The position numbers and the translations under genes were made by a program. Below the pieces are notes generated by a model. It saw nothing but the letters and a program-made list of their open reading frames with translations, did no database searches and was not told where the DNA came from. DNA of 64,000 nt from Albidovulum litorale. Lineage in GTDB: Bacteria > Pseudomonadota > Alphaproteobacteria > Rhodobacterales > Rhodobacteraceae. The stretch covers positions 310,001 to 374,000 of the forward strand of contig NZ_JAOWKZ010000002.1 of assembly GCF_025751495.1 (NCBI RefSeq), in the 5' to 3' direction. Below, one piece after another: positions 27,376-36,574 of the stretch. Position 1 is the first letter of the stretch; every line of letters starts with the position of its first letter.

Positions 27376-28404
27376 TTACGTGCCAAGCCCAAGTGTCGCG
27401 AAGCCGCGATCGGAAAGGCGCGCATGCAGCGCCTCGGCCTCGGCGGCCAGACCGGCATCATGCGCCTCCGGCGCGCGGTCGGCGACCGGGCGCAATTCCT
27501 GCGGCATATCGGGCGCTACACCGATCCGCTTTGCCACGGCCTGCCAGACGGCGGGATCCGAACTCAACGCCTCATAGGGCACGAAGGTCACGTTCCCGGC
27601 GGCGGCTTCGACCGGGTCGAGTGCCGAATAGGCCGCGATCCAGACGCGCAGCCAGTAATCCATGCTGCCCGGATCGCCCTCGGGCCGACCACCGAACAGG
27701 AAGGGCCTGTGCGTCGCACCGAATTCATGGTGGCCAAGCCATGTCATGTAATCGCGGATGAAGGGATCGGCATCGAGAAAGCGCTGATGCTGTCCCAGAA
27801 GGCTCGCCGCGTGGTCAAGCGGGCGGCGCAGCGGTACGAGAAATTCGGCCTCAGGCATGGCCTTGGCCAGCGTTCCGAGCCGCAGGATGTTGTTGTTGTT
27901 CTTCGAAACATAGCGGGTCTTGCCGGTTTTTTTCAGCACCAGCCGGATCATGTCGCGGTACCCTGAGATCAAATCGGCATCAGGGCCGTGCACCTTCAAC
28001 CCGTCCGCACCGATATAGCTCTTGCCGTCGAAGATGCGCCAATAGACCTCGTCCAGCGCCTCGGGGCTCTGGGTATCGACCTCGATCCCGTCGCCATGGG
28101 CTCGTTCGGCCTTCACACCGGGCTTGTGTCCCTTGCGGCTGAGCTTCGCCCAAAGGTTCGGGGCCAGCACGAAGGGCATGTCGGCATAGGTGAGAGAACC
28201 GAATTCGCCGGTGCGATGAATCTCGCGCATCAGGATTGTCGTGCCCGCGCGGGCAAGGCCGGTGACGAAGACATGGCGGCCGGTATCTTCGGGGGCCGCC
28301 TTCAGATGCATGCCGCGTTCCATGTCATGCATCATCTCGGCCGTGGCAGGCGATGCCAGCGCCAGCCGGTGCAGCATCCGGTCGAGCGCGGAATAGTCAG
28401 ACAC
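27376..28404 (-). CDS. PAPS-dependent sulfotransferase-family protein
   Basis: 342 residues. The N-terminal P-loop-like PAPS site is HVFVTGLARAGTTILMREI (residues about 43-62) and the 3-prime-phosphate motif is in AEFLVPLRRPLDHAASLLGQHQ, so it belongs to the sulfotransferase superfamily. Acceptor is unknown; extracellular polysaccharide or a lipid is plausible given its neighbours. It is last in a four-gene overlapping operon with two small membrane proteins and an arylsulfotransferase-like protein. Confidence 0.82.
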   Translation of the reverse strand: MSDYSALDRMLHRLALASPATAEMMHDMERGMHLKAAPEDTGRHVFVTGLARAGTTILMREIHRTGEFGSLTYADMPFVLAPNLWAKLSRKGHKPGVKAERAHGDGIEVDTQSPEALDEVYWRIFDGKSYIGADGLKVHGPDADLISGYRDMIRLVLKKTGKTRYVSKNNNNILRLGTLAKAMPEAEFLVPLRRPLDHAASLLGQHQRFLDADPFIRDYMTWLGHHEFGATHRPFLFGGRPEGDPGSMDYWLRVWIAAYSALDPVEAAAGNVTFVPYEALSSDPAVWQAVAKRIGVAPDMPQELRPVADRAPEAHDAGLAAEAEALHARLSDRGFATLGLGT

Positions 28405-28768
28405 GCTTCACCTTGAGCCGGATCCAGATGTACAGGATAGAGACGACACACAGGGCGCCGATCACCGAAGGGCGCAGAAGCGCTTCACCCCATGCCGCCA
28501 TGCCGCCGGGAAAGGCGAGGCCAAGAAGCACCACCGGCGCAAGCGCCAGCATCAACATCAGAAAGAACTGGATTGAGCCTTTGCCGATCACCCAGGAATA
28601 GGAAGGCAGAATCCTTTCCTTCCAATGATCCGAGATGCGCTTGCTCTTCAACACCCGCCCGGATTTCTGCGCCGTCGTCGTGACCTTGCGGATCACCGGC
28701 AAAAGCGGCAGGCGGAGAAAAGCCTCGCTGGCAAGGACGCCGGCGAGGACGACAAAGAGCCAGATCAT
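28397..28768 (-). CDS. Small inner-membrane protein of the sulfotransferase operon
   Basis: 123 residues with three hydrophobic segments: residues 1-18 (signal-like MIWLFVVLAGVLASEAFL), about 67-88 and about 101-118. A charged loop with KVTTTAQKSGRVLKSKRISDHWKERILPSYSW separates the first two. No family recognised. It overlaps the sulfotransferase by eight bases and lies one base from the next upstream gene, so it is surely co-translated. Confidence 0.75.
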   Translation of the reverse strand: MIWLFVVLAGVLASEAFLRLPLLPVIRKVTTTAQKSGRVLKSKRISDHWKERILPSYSWVIGKGSIQFFLMLMLALAPVVLLGLAFPGGMAAWGEALLRPSVIGALCVVSILYIWIRLKVKRV

Positions 28769-28769
28769 C

Positions 28770-29009
28770 TTATTCCGCGGGCTCGCCGCCGCCCGATCCT
28801 TTGGCCGCCTTTGCCTTGCGGTTCTTCATCATCCGTTTGATCGGATAATAAAGCACGGCGACAATCGCGAGGAAGATCGACCCAATCACGCCGATAACCG
28901 CCGCGATCGCCCCCGCGCCGACACCCGGGCCGATATAGGCCATCGCCATCTGTGGCGACAACAGGATCGCCGCGGCAAGTGTTACGATCAGAACTTCGCG
29001 CTTAACCAT
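28770..29009 (-). CDS. Small membrane protein with YIGPGVGAG motif
   Basis: 79 residues. A signal-like helix (VLIVTLAAAILLSPQMAMA) ends in AMA, then YIGPGVGAGAIAAVIGVIGSIFLAIVAVLYYPIKRMMK forms a second long membrane segment with a glycine-rich start, followed by a Lys/Gly-rich cytoplasmic tail. YIGPG-type small proteins often accompany envelope biosynthesis genes, but I know of no function. It overlaps the arylsulfotransferase-like gene by eight bases. Confidence 0.75.
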   Translation of the reverse strand: MVKREVLIVTLAAAILLSPQMAMAYIGPGVGAGAIAAVIGVIGSIFLAIVAVLYYPIKRMMKNRKAKAAKGSGGGEPAE

Positions 29010-30357
29010 TGCAGTCTACCTTTTGAAGTACCTTCACCAATGCGTCTCCGACAGTTGGCTCAATGTAGCGGCTCCAAGCCATTACGTAAACTTGCCCGTC
29101 ATCCGCCCGATTCAGAAATTGCCCCAGAACCGCACCATCCTTGTCCATGATCAGAAGTCTTCCGCTGTGCGTCTCCTCAACCATGAGATTTCCGTCTGGA
29201 AGCAACTGAGCCAGGCCCTCGAAAGTCGTCTCGATGTCAAGCCTTCTGAAAGACTCCCGCCACGGCATGGTGACTTCTCCATTTGAAAAGTCATAGATCA
29301 TCACGTCCACGGCGTCCTCAACACGCGTTCCCGAACCGTAATTCCTTGTGTTGTTACTGAAAACCGAGATCCGGTGGTCGTCGAGTATGTCAACGTCATG
29401 CTGTTTCAGCCACGGCCCATCCTTCATCCAGAGAATCTCGTCGCTGGAAGGCCGGTAAAGCATGATGATTGACGGTTCGCGCAAGCTGAGGAACAGATCG
29501 CCTTTCTTCCAATGGGGCCCATCTTTGAGAACAGGTTGAATGTCATTCAGGTGTAAAGGGTCGTCGATGTACTGGTTGACCGGAAACAATCGACCAAAAT
29601 GGCCAAGACTTTCAAAAACCTCGGCGAGGTCAATGAGCTCGACGAGATGTCCGTCAGCCGACACGCGTGCAAGCGAATCATTGCTGAACGGCTCGGCCCA
29701 GCGGCTATCCGGCTTTAGATCCGGATGGGCCACAAGCCAGTAATCGCCATTCGCATCCACTTCCGTAGAATGCGAAAACACGCTCTTTGAGAACGCCCAG
29801 AGTGGGCGAGAACAAGCGTCGGTCCGAATAAGCGGGCTGTCGTGGTTCTTTATGGTCAGGCCGCCGTCGCTATGAATAAATGGATGGACGAACCGAAAGT
29901 AAGGCTGGGCCCAGTTCAATTTCTCGGCGTTTTCCGGAAGCTCCTTCACCACTGCAAGGAGTTCCTCCACATCCGGCAGCCATGTATGTACGACCGCCAT
30001 GTCGCTCAGATCGACGAGTTCGACCACCGCGCGCTGCCTATTTCCGTCGATGCGGCTCAGCAGCACGTAACCATCCAAAGCTCCGGGCCGCCCGACCTCG
30101 CCGAAGGACCAGCCGCTCGGAATCTCGTTAAAGCGCTTTGACCAGCGATAGATTCTGGAATCGGGTTCGCGTAGTCGCTTCAAGACGAGCGGCAGTTCGG
30201 CCAGCCCATGCGCAGCGGCGCCAACACCACCCGCAAACGAAGACCCGCGCTCGCGCAACAGGACAAGTCCGCCGAAGGCGATAAGCCCCAAAAGGCCAAC
30301 CAGGGCAAACAGGCACAATATCCAAGCTTCGATACGCGCGAACAGAAATCTCTTCAT
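29002..30357 (-). CDS. Arylsulfotransferase (ASST)-like protein, membrane-anchored
   Basis: 451 residues from the ATG at 30357; a second ATG five codons upstream (30372) is possible. Residues 8-35 form one transmembrane helix, and the rest is a beta-propeller-like domain resembling ASST-type arylsulfotransferases (Arylsulfotran_2): WSFGEVGRPGALDGYVLLSR, HSTEVDANGDYWLVAHP, NQYIDDPLHLNDIQPV, KQHDVDILDDHRISVFSNN. The HDVD and HLNDI histidines are candidates for the catalytic His, though I cannot be sure of the assignment. It heads the four-gene operon. Base use is distinctly less GC-rich than its neighbours, a possible sign of transfer. Confidence 0.78.
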   Translation of the reverse strand: MKRFLFARIEAWILCLFALVGLLGLIAFGGLVLLRERGSSFAGGVGAAAHGLAELPLVLKRLREPDSRIYRWSKRFNEIPSGWSFGEVGRPGALDGYVLLSRIDGNRQRAVVELVDLSDMAVVHTWLPDVEELLAVVKELPENAEKLNWAQPYFRFVHPFIHSDGGLTIKNHDSPLIRTDACSRPLWAFSKSVFSHSTEVDANGDYWLVAHPDLKPDSRWAEPFSNDSLARVSADGHLVELIDLAEVFESLGHFGRLFPVNQYIDDPLHLNDIQPVLKDGPHWKKGDLFLSLREPSIIMLYRPSSDEILWMKDGPWLKQHDVDILDDHRISVFSNNTRNYGSGTRVEDAVDVMIYDFSNGEVTMPWRESFRRLDIETTFEGLAQLLPDGNLMVEETHSGRLLIMDKDGAVLGQFLNRADDGQVYVMAWSRYIEPTVGDALVKVLQKVDCNG

Positions 30358-30509
30358 AAAACCGGACCACAACGTCTAGTAAGGCTGCTACTGTCATTGC
30401 GGCCATGAGATGAAGAAAACCAAAGGACGTCAATAGCAGGGCACTTTTTCCGGGTACAATCAGGGTCCCCGGCAGAAGTCGCTGAACGAAACCCGCACGG
30501 AGGAAGAGA

Positions 30510-30800
30510 TTGTCAACGGTGAACGCTCAAATCTCGATCACCTACTGCACCGGCTGCAACTGGCTCTTGCGATCCGGGTGGATGGCGCAGGAGCTTTTGT
30601 CGACCTTTGGCACCGATATCGGCAGCGTGACGCTGATCCCCGGAACCGGCGGCATCTTCGAAATCCGGGTCGGGGATGAGCTGGTCTGGGAACGCAAGCG
30701 CGACGGCGGCTTTCCAGACGTGAAGGTACTGAAGCAGATGATCCGCGACCGGATCGACCCGGATCGCGATCTGGGCCATATCGACCGCGCGAAGGGCTGA
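30510..30800 (+). CDS. SelT/SelW/SelH-family (Rdx) protein
   Basis: 96 residues from a TTG start at 30510 with GGAGG six bases upstream; a GTG nine bases later is less well spaced. The motif YCTGCNW with C13 and C16 is the CxxC redox site that in eukaryotic relatives is CxxU. Bacterial members are small thioredoxin-fold proteins with an unproven redox role. It is flanked by divergent or convergent genes and is monocistronic. Confidence 0.87.
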   Translation: MSTVNAQISITYCTGCNWLLRSGWMAQELLSTFGTDIGSVTLIPGTGGIFEIRVGDELVWERKRDGGFPDVKVLKQMIRDRIDPDRDLGHIDRAKG

Positions 30801-30825
30801 TCAACAGCCCCTTCGCATCGTTTTT
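30791..30825 (+). terminator. Rho-independent terminator overlapping the SelW-like stop
   Basis: GAAGGGCTG pairs with CAGCCCCTTC around loop ATCAA (one bulged C), then GCATCG and five Ts at 30821-30825. It ends transcription of the SelW-like gene before the convergent methyltransferase gene. Confidence 0.75.
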
Positions 30826-30826
30826 C

Positions 30827-31480
30827 TCAGACCTTGCGGGCCACGATGAAGCGGCGCGGCGGCTGCGCGGGGTGGTTGCCGGTCTCGATGATCTCGAAGC
30901 CGGCCTTCATCACCGCCGCTTCCAACTCCGCGATCCGCCCGATCCGCACGAAGGGCGCCTTGCCGAGCAGTTGCATCAGCGGCAGAACGCCCATCATGAA
31001 GGTCAGAAACAACCTTTCACGTGACCAGCCGGAGCCCGCGACCGGTCGGCAGATCGTTTTTGAAATGAACAGGCCGCCGGGGTTCAGGAGGTGGTTCACC
31101 CGGTCCAGAGCCTTCGGCAGGTCGGGCAGCAGGTGCAGCATGTTGAAGGCCAGCACGGCATCATAGGGTCCGTCGTCCAGCACCTCGTCATCGACACCGG
31201 CGGCGACGAAGCGAATATTCTTCACCGCTTCCACTTCGGCCTTGCACTTGCCAACCGCGATCATGCCGGGCGAAACATCGCTCGCCGTGATCTCGCCCAC
31301 GCCCGGCGCGAGGAGGAGCGCGGTTGAACCGCTGCCACAACCCAGTTCAAGCACCCGGTCGGTTTTGGCCAAGTGGGAGCGGGTCCGCTCCAATGTGTAG
31401 TTGTAGGCATCCACGTCCTTGATGGGCGATTTGGCATATTTCTCGGCAATGCCGTCCCAGAATTTTGCTGCATTCTGCAT
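30827..31480 (-). CDS. Class I SAM-dependent methyltransferase
   Basis: 217 residues. Motif I VLELGCGSGSTALLLAPG is at residues 41-58, and ASDVSPGMIAVGKCKAE, VLAFNMLHLLPDLPKALDRVNHLLNPGGLFISKT are motifs II-III of the Rossmann-like fold. The substrate is not clear; relatives modify small molecules or lipids. It diverges from a LysR gene over an 85-base gap, so the regulator likely controls it. Confidence 0.87.
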   Translation of the reverse strand: MQNAAKFWDGIAEKYAKSPIKDVDAYNYTLERTRSHLAKTDRVLELGCGSGSTALLLAPGVGEITASDVSPGMIAVGKCKAEVEAVKNIRFVAAGVDDEVLDDGPYDAVLAFNMLHLLPDLPKALDRVNHLLNPGGLFISKTICRPVAGSGWSRERLFLTFMMGVLPLMQLLGKAPFVRIGRIAELEAAVMKAGFEIIETGNHPAQPPRRFIVARKV

Positions 31481-31565
31481 GATGTATCTCCTTTGAGCCC
31501 ATCAATACCCATGCGGATTTCACAAAGAAATTGCCGAAATACGTTGTTTCTTTATACATCTATGC

Positions 31566-32477
31566 ATGGATCAACGATTGAGCGGCTTCGACTGGAACCA
31601 TATCCGCGCCTTCCTCGCCACGGCCGAGGAAGGCTCACTCTCGGCTGCGGCGCGGGTTCTTGGCCTGACCCAGCCGACGCTTGGCCGCCAGGTCTCGGCG
31701 CTGGAGAATGACCTTGGCATCCTGCTGTTCGAACGTGTCGGCCGCGCGCTGCAACTGACCGAGGCGGGGCGCGATCTTCTGGGCCATGTCCGGGCGATGG
31801 GGGCGGCCGCCGATCGGGTTGCGCTAGCGGCCAGCGGTCAGTCGCAGTCGATCGAGGGCAAGGTCCGGATAACGGCGAGCGAAGGGCTTTCCGCCTATAT
31901 CCTGCCCGCCGCGCTGAAACGCCTGCGCGAGGTGGCGCCCCGGCTGGAGATTGACATCGTTGCCGCCAACGATATCCGCGACCTGATGCGGCGTGAGGCC
32001 GATATCGCCATCCGCCATGTCCGCCCCGAACAGCCCGACCTCATCGCCCGGCTGGTGCGCGAGGCGAAGGCGTATTTCTACGCCTCCGGCTCCTATCTTT
32101 CGGAACGGGGACGGCCGAAAACGCCTGCCGACCTCGCCCGCCACGATTTCATCGGCTTCGGCGACAACCGCCAGATGCTCGACTATCTCGTGCCGCTTGG
32201 CCTGCCCTTGACCGAGGCGAATTTCCGCATCGGCTCGGCCAATGGCATCGTCGCCTGGGAACTGGCACGGCAGGGCTTCGGCATTGCGCCGATGTGGGAT
32301 GAGCTTGCGCGGCTTAACCCCGAAATGGAGCGTATCCTGCCCGAGCTTCCGCCGATCACCTTCCCGATCTGGCTGACCACCCACCGCGAACTGCACACCA
32401 GCCGGCGCATCCGGCTGGTCTTCGACCATCTGGCCGGGTTCCTGTCGCAGCAGCCCCTGACCGGTATCAGCCCCTGA
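31566..32477 (+). CDS. LysR-family transcriptional regulator (divergent from methyltransferase)
   Basis: 303 residues. The winged helix-turn-helix lies at residues 6-65 (FDWNHIRAFLATAEEGSLSAAARVLGLTQPTLGRQVSALENDLGILLFERVGRALQLTEAG), with a LysR effector domain after it. Its position, back to back with the methyltransferase gene over 85 bases, suggests that it regulates this gene. The 3-prime end overlaps the end of pheT by 11 bases, convergently. Confidence 0.9.
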   Translation: MDQRLSGFDWNHIRAFLATAEEGSLSAAARVLGLTQPTLGRQVSALENDLGILLFERVGRALQLTEAGRDLLGHVRAMGAAADRVALAASGQSQSIEGKVRITASEGLSAYILPAALKRLREVAPRLEIDIVAANDIRDLMRREADIAIRHVRPEQPDLIARLVREAKAYFYASGSYLSERGRPKTPADLARHDFIGFGDNRQMLDYLVPLGLPLTEANFRIGSANGIVAWELARQGFGIAPMWDELARLNPEMERILPELPPITFPIWLTTHRELHTSRRIRLVFDHLAGFLSQQPLTGISP

Positions 32478-34875
32478 GCGTGCCGCCGGTGGCCTTCGCC
32501 ACCTTCTCGACGATCTTCCGGCTTGTCGCCTCGATCTCCTCGTCGGTCAGGGTCTTGTCACGCGGTTGCAGGCGGACCGAGATGGCGAGCGACTTCTTGC
32601 CCGCCCCCATCTGCGCCTCGGCCTTCTCGCCCGTGAACTGGTCGAAGACCGCGACGCTTTCGATCAGCGCCTTGTCCGCGCCCTGCGCGGCGTTCACGAG
32701 CGTCAGCGCCTCGACCCCCTTGTCGACGACAAAGGCGAAATCGCGCTCAACCGCCTGAAGGTCCGACCGGCCAAGGGCAGCGCGGGTCGTGGTTTTCGAT
32801 TTCGGGAAGGGCACCGCCTCCACCCGGATCGTGAAGGCGACCGCAGGCCCCTTCACATCCATCGCCTTCAAAACCTTCGGATGCACCTCGCCGAAGGTGC
32901 AAAGCACGTTCGGCCCCAGGCCCATCACGCCCGACCGGCCCGGATGCCACCAGGCATCCGCCTTGCGGCTGATCTGAACCTTTTGCGGCGCACCCAAAGC
33001 GGCCAGCACCGCCTCGGCATCGGCCTTGGCGTCGTAAAGGTCGGCCATCCGACGCGAATCATAGGGGTCGCGCGGCGCGGTCGCGCCCACGAGAAGGCCG
33101 GTGGCCATCAGCGCCTGTTCGCCCGGCTCACCGCCATGGAAGGCGGGGCCGACTTCGAACAGCGCGAGGTCCATGAAGCCGCGCGCCTGGTTGCGGGCGG
33201 CGGCCTGCAAGAGCCCCGGCAGCAGGTCGGGCCGCATATGGGTCATTTCCGACGAGATCGGATTTTCCAGCCGCGTCGCCTCGTCGCCGCCACCGAACAA
33301 TTCGGCCGAGGCGGAGTCGATGAAGGAATAGGTCACGCATTCGTTGTAGCCCAGCGCCGCCAGCGTCCGCCGCGCCGCCTTTTCGCGGACCTGCATCGGC
33401 GTCAGGATCGGCTTCGGCACGCCCGGTTTCGCCCGCCGCATCGGCTTGCCTTCCAGCTTCGTCAGCGAGGCGATGCGCGCCACTTCCTCGACCAGATCGG
33501 CCTCGCCCAGAATATCCGGCCGCCAGGACGGCGGATGGGCCATGTCGCCCTTCAGGGTGAAGCCCAGAGCCTCCAAAGTCGCCCGCTGATCGCCCTCGGC
33601 GATGTTCATGCCGACAAGGCTCACCACCTTCTTCGGATCGAACCTGTAGGCCCGGTCACTGACCGGCACCGCACCGTCCATCACCACCTCGGACGCCTCA
33701 CCTCCGCAAAGATCAAGGATCATCCGCGTGGCCAGTTCCAGCCCCGGCAAAGTGAACTCAGGGTCCACGCCGCGTTCGAACCGGTAGCGGGCATCGGAGT
33801 TGATCTTCAGCGCACGGCCCGTCGTCGCGATGGTGATCGGGTCCCAATAGGCGCTTTCAAGGAAGACATCCGTGGTTTCCTCGGTGCAGCCGGAAACCGC
33901 GCCGCCCATCACACCGGCGATGCTTTCGGGGCCATTGTCGTCCGAAATCACCATCATGCCGGGACGGAAGGTGTAGGTCTTTTCATCGAGCGCCTCGATG
34001 GTTTCGCCACCCGCCGCCGGATGGATGCGCAGATCGCCCTTCACCTTGCCCGCGTCGAAAACGTGCAAGGGCCGGTTCTGGTCGAAGGTGAAGAAGTTGG
34101 TGATGTCGACCAGCGCCGAGATCGGCCGCAGCCCGATGGCCTTCAGCCGCGCCTGCAACCATGCCGGGCTCGGCCCGTTCTTCACGCCACGGATCAGGCG
34201 CCCGGCGAAGAACGGGCAGCCCTTTTCCTTCAGTTCGGGGGCGATCACCACCTTGATCGGGCTTTCATATCCGCCCTTGACCGGCTCGACATTCAGCGGC
34301 TTGAGCACCCCAAGACCCCGCGCCGCCAGATCGCGCGCCAAGCCGCGCACGCCCAGCGCATCGGGGCGGTTCGGGGTGATCTTGATATAGATCATCGGAT
34401 CGACCGCGCCGGGGCGGTTCTTCGCGAGCCAGTCCACGAACTTCTCACCGACCTCGCCCGACGGGAGTTCGATGATGCCGTCATGTTCGTCGGAAAGCTC
34501 CAGCTCGCGTTCGGAGGCCATCATGCCATGGCTCTCGACGCCTCTGATCTTGCCGACGCCCAGGGTCACGTCGATGCCGGGGACATAGTCGCCGGGCTTG
34601 CAGAGGACGACCGTGATCCCTTCCCGCGCGTTCGGCGCGCCGCAGACGATCTGCTTTTCGCCCTCATCGGTCAGAACCCGGCAGACCCTGAGCTTGTCGG
34701 CATCGGGATGCTGTTCGGCATGCAGGACCTTGGCGAGCGTGAAGGCCGAAAGCCGTGCGGCGCGGTCCTCGACCTCCTCGACCTCAAGGCCAAGATCGGT
34801 CAGCGCATAGAGGATCTCGTCGAGCGTCGCCTCGGTTTCGAGATGGTCTTTCAGCCAAGAGAGGGTGAATTTCAT
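32467..34875 (-). CDS. pheT: Phenylalanine-tRNA ligase, beta subunit
   Basis: 802 residues, full-length PheT. An N-terminal tRNA-binding (EMAP-like) domain from about residue 39 to 150 (AKVLHAEQHPDADKLRVCRV), B3/B4 editing domain, B5 and a C-terminal ferredoxin-like anticodon-binding domain (AVERDFAFVVDKGVEALTLVNAAQG) are all seen. With PheS it charges tRNA-Phe. The start MKFTLSWLKDHL is typical. It is separated from pheS by an inserted DUF2513 gene and a 56-base inverted repeat element. Confidence 0.97.
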   Translation of the reverse strand: MKFTLSWLKDHLETEATLDEILYALTDLGLEVEEVEDRAARLSAFTLAKVLHAEQHPDADKLRVCRVLTDEGEKQIVCGAPNAREGITVVLCKPGDYVPGIDVTLGVGKIRGVESHGMMASERELELSDEHDGIIELPSGEVGEKFVDWLAKNRPGAVDPMIYIKITPNRPDALGVRGLARDLAARGLGVLKPLNVEPVKGGYESPIKVVIAPELKEKGCPFFAGRLIRGVKNGPSPAWLQARLKAIGLRPISALVDITNFFTFDQNRPLHVFDAGKVKGDLRIHPAAGGETIEALDEKTYTFRPGMMVISDDNGPESIAGVMGGAVSGCTEETTDVFLESAYWDPITIATTGRALKINSDARYRFERGVDPEFTLPGLELATRMILDLCGGEASEVVMDGAVPVSDRAYRFDPKKVVSLVGMNIAEGDQRATLEALGFTLKGDMAHPPSWRPDILGEADLVEEVARIASLTKLEGKPMRRAKPGVPKPILTPMQVREKAARRTLAALGYNECVTYSFIDSASAELFGGGDEATRLENPISSEMTHMRPDLLPGLLQAAARNQARGFMDLALFEVGPAFHGGEPGEQALMATGLLVGATAPRDPYDSRRMADLYDAKADAEAVLAALGAPQKVQISRKADAWWHPGRSGVMGLGPNVLCTFGEVHPKVLKAMDVKGPAVAFTIRVEAVPFPKSKTTTRAALGRSDLQAVERDFAFVVDKGVEALTLVNAAQGADKALIESVAVFDQFTGEKAEAQMGAGKKSLAISVRLQPRDKTLTDEEIEATSRKIVEKVAKATGGTLRG

Positions 34876-34890
34876 CGTATCGTCCCATGA

Positions 34891-34946
34891 GTAGGGCGGG
34901 GTTCACCCCGCCATTCCAGCGCGCGGCGGGGTGAACCCCGCCCTAC
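34891..34946. repeat. 22-bp perfect inverted repeat element between DUF2513 gene and pheT
   Basis: Two perfectly complementary 22-base arms (34891-34912 and 34925-34946), each GTAGGGCGGGG followed by TTCACCCCGCC or its complement, around a 12-base spacer. Each arm is itself nearly palindromic. Transcribed as RNA it forms a very stable hairpin inside the pheS-pheT transcript. Confidence 0.85.
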
Positions 34947-34972
34947 GGAGCGGTAAGGATTGTTGTCGAGCT

Positions 34973-35365
34973 TCATTGAGCCGCTCCTACTGAAAGCAGT
35001 TCCGCACTTAGAACTCTTACGGCGGATATGGCTCCGTTGACCGTCAGAGATATACCCTGTGCTTTGGCTTCTCTCTTTAGCCGGTTCCACAGTTTTTCAG
35101 ATCTGCTGGCATCCAGAAAATCATAGCCGTGCCACGTAATCTCCCACATCGCGAAATCTGAATGCTCGCAGACAGATTTCTTTATCAGTCCACCCTGCTC
35201 CATTAAGTCCAAATGGAAGAGTTCTGTTTGGCTAAGCTTGGTATCAAGCTCTCGGTCTCGCATGTCATGGTCAGTCCAATCCCACACCCCGATATCAAAG
35301 TATCGCTCATCGGAATCTTCCGCTTTTATGAGCATACTGCGAACAAGGTCGAGATCACGCTTCAC
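34973..35365 (-). CDS. DUF2513-family protein inserted between pheS and pheT
   Basis: 130 residues from a GTG at 35365 that overlaps the pheS stop (GTGA). The DUF2513 pattern is clear: an N-terminal [36 protein letters not shown] and [29 protein letters not shown], then a hydrophobic C-terminal helix. Family members are small winged-helix-like proteins common in mobile or accessory regions; function unknown. The coding stretch is visibly AT-richer than pheS and pheT. The GTGA overlap implies translation coupled to pheS. Confidence 0.83.
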   Translation of the reverse strand: MKRDLDLVRSMLIKAEDSDERYFDIGVWDWTDHDMRDRELDTKLSQTELFHLDLMEQGGLIKKSVCEHSDFAMWEITWHGYDFLDASRSEKLWNRLKREAKAQGISLTVNGAISAVRVLSAELLSVGAAQ

Positions 35366-36444
35366 CTGCTCAGCCCCCCGGCCACCGTCGGCATGTCGAG
35401 GCTCGCGAAGCCGTAATGCCTCAGCCAGCGCAGGTCGCTCTCGAAGAACGCGCGCAGGTCGGGGATGCCGTATTTCAGCATTGCCAGCCGGTCGATCCCC
35501 ATGCCGAAGGCAAAGCCCTGCCATTCATCGGGATCGACGCCGGCGGAGCGCAGCACATGCGGGTGGACCATGCCGGAGCCCAGAATCTCCATCCATCCGT
35601 CGCCCTCGCCGATCTTCAGCTGGCCCTTGTCCCAGGAACAGCGGATATCGACCTCGGCCGACGGTTCGGTGAAGGGGAAATGCGAGGCGCGGAAGCGCAG
35701 TTCCACATCGTCGACCTCGAAGAAGGCGCGGCAGAACTCCTCCAGCACCCATTTCAGGTTGGCCATGGAGATGTCGCGGTCGATCGCCAGCCCCTCGATC
35801 TGGTGGAACATCGGCGCATGGGTCTGGTCCATGTCCATGCGGTAGACGCGGCCCGGCGCGATGACGCGCAGGGGCGCGCCATGGGTCTGCATCGCGCGGA
35901 TCTGGACCGGCGAGGTATGGGTGCGCAGCACATGCGGCGGGCGGTTGTCGCCCTCCGCGCGCGCCATGAAGAACGTATCGTGCTCCTGCCGCGCGGGGTG
36001 TTCAGGCGCGATGTTGAGCGCGTCGAAATTGTACCAGTCGCTTTCGATCTGCGGGCCCTCGGCAACGGCAAAGCCCATATCGGCGAAGATCGCGGTGATT
36101 TCCTCAGTGACCTGAGACACGGGGTGGATCGTGCCCTGACGGCGCGGACGGCCCGGCAGCGTGACGTCGAGCCATTCGGATTTCAGCCGCTCATCCAGCG
36201 CCGCATCGGCCAGCGCCGATTTCTTGGCGCGCAAAGCGGCGTCGATCTCATCCTTCAGCCGGTTCAGCGCCTGCCCCGCGGCCTGCCGCACGGCGGGGTC
36301 CATCTGGCCAAGCTCGCGCATCTTCAGGCTGATCTCGCCCTTCTTGCCAAGGGCGGCAACGCGAAGCTCTTCCAAAGCGGCCTCATCCCCCGCCCCGGAA
36401 ATCCCTTCCAGATACTTGCCCTTCAGCGCGTCCAATCCGTCCAT
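35362..36444 (-). CDS. pheS: Phenylalanine-tRNA ligase, alpha subunit
   Basis: 360 residues from the ATG at 36444 with GGAGGG upstream. The class II core is intact: motif 2 region [44 protein letters not shown] and motif 3 [18 protein letters not shown]. The N-terminal coiled coil [15 protein letters not shown] binds tRNA. In most bacteria pheS is directly upstream of pheT; here a DUF2513 gene intervenes. Confidence 0.97.
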   Translation of the reverse strand: MDGLDALKGKYLEGISGAGDEAALEELRVAALGKKGEISLKMRELGQMDPAVRQAAGQALNRLKDEIDAALRAKKSALADAALDERLKSEWLDVTLPGRPRRQGTIHPVSQVTEEITAIFADMGFAVAEGPQIESDWYNFDALNIAPEHPARQEHDTFFMARAEGDNRPPHVLRTHTSPVQIRAMQTHGAPLRVIAPGRVYRMDMDQTHAPMFHQIEGLAIDRDISMANLKWVLEEFCRAFFEVDDVELRFRASHFPFTEPSAEVDIRCSWDKGQLKIGEGDGWMEILGSGMVHPHVLRSAGVDPDEWQGFAFGMGIDRLAMLKYGIPDLRAFFESDLRWLRHYGFASLDMPTVAGGLSR

Positions 36445-36504
36445 CGGTCCCTCCGGCATCACCGGCCTTCTGCTATCACAGGGCGGCCCGAATTCAAGCT
36501 GCCC

Positions 36505-36551
36505 AAAGAAAAACCCCGCGGGAGGCCCATCAAGGCCACTCGCGGGGTTTC
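36505..36551 (-). terminator. Terminator of rpmI-rplT
   Basis: AAACCCCGCG pairs with CGCGGGGTTT, read on the minus strand, with TTTTTCTTTGG after it. It lies 24 bases after the rplT stop and ends the ribosomal protein transcript before pheS. Confidence 0.85.
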
Positions 36552-36574
36552 AACTGTCCCTCGGATACGAGGAG

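Noticed and set aside
32566-34890. 774-residue open frame on the plus strand across pheT
   Set aside because: Shadow of pheT; composition rich in His, Arg, Gly and Gln with no domain.
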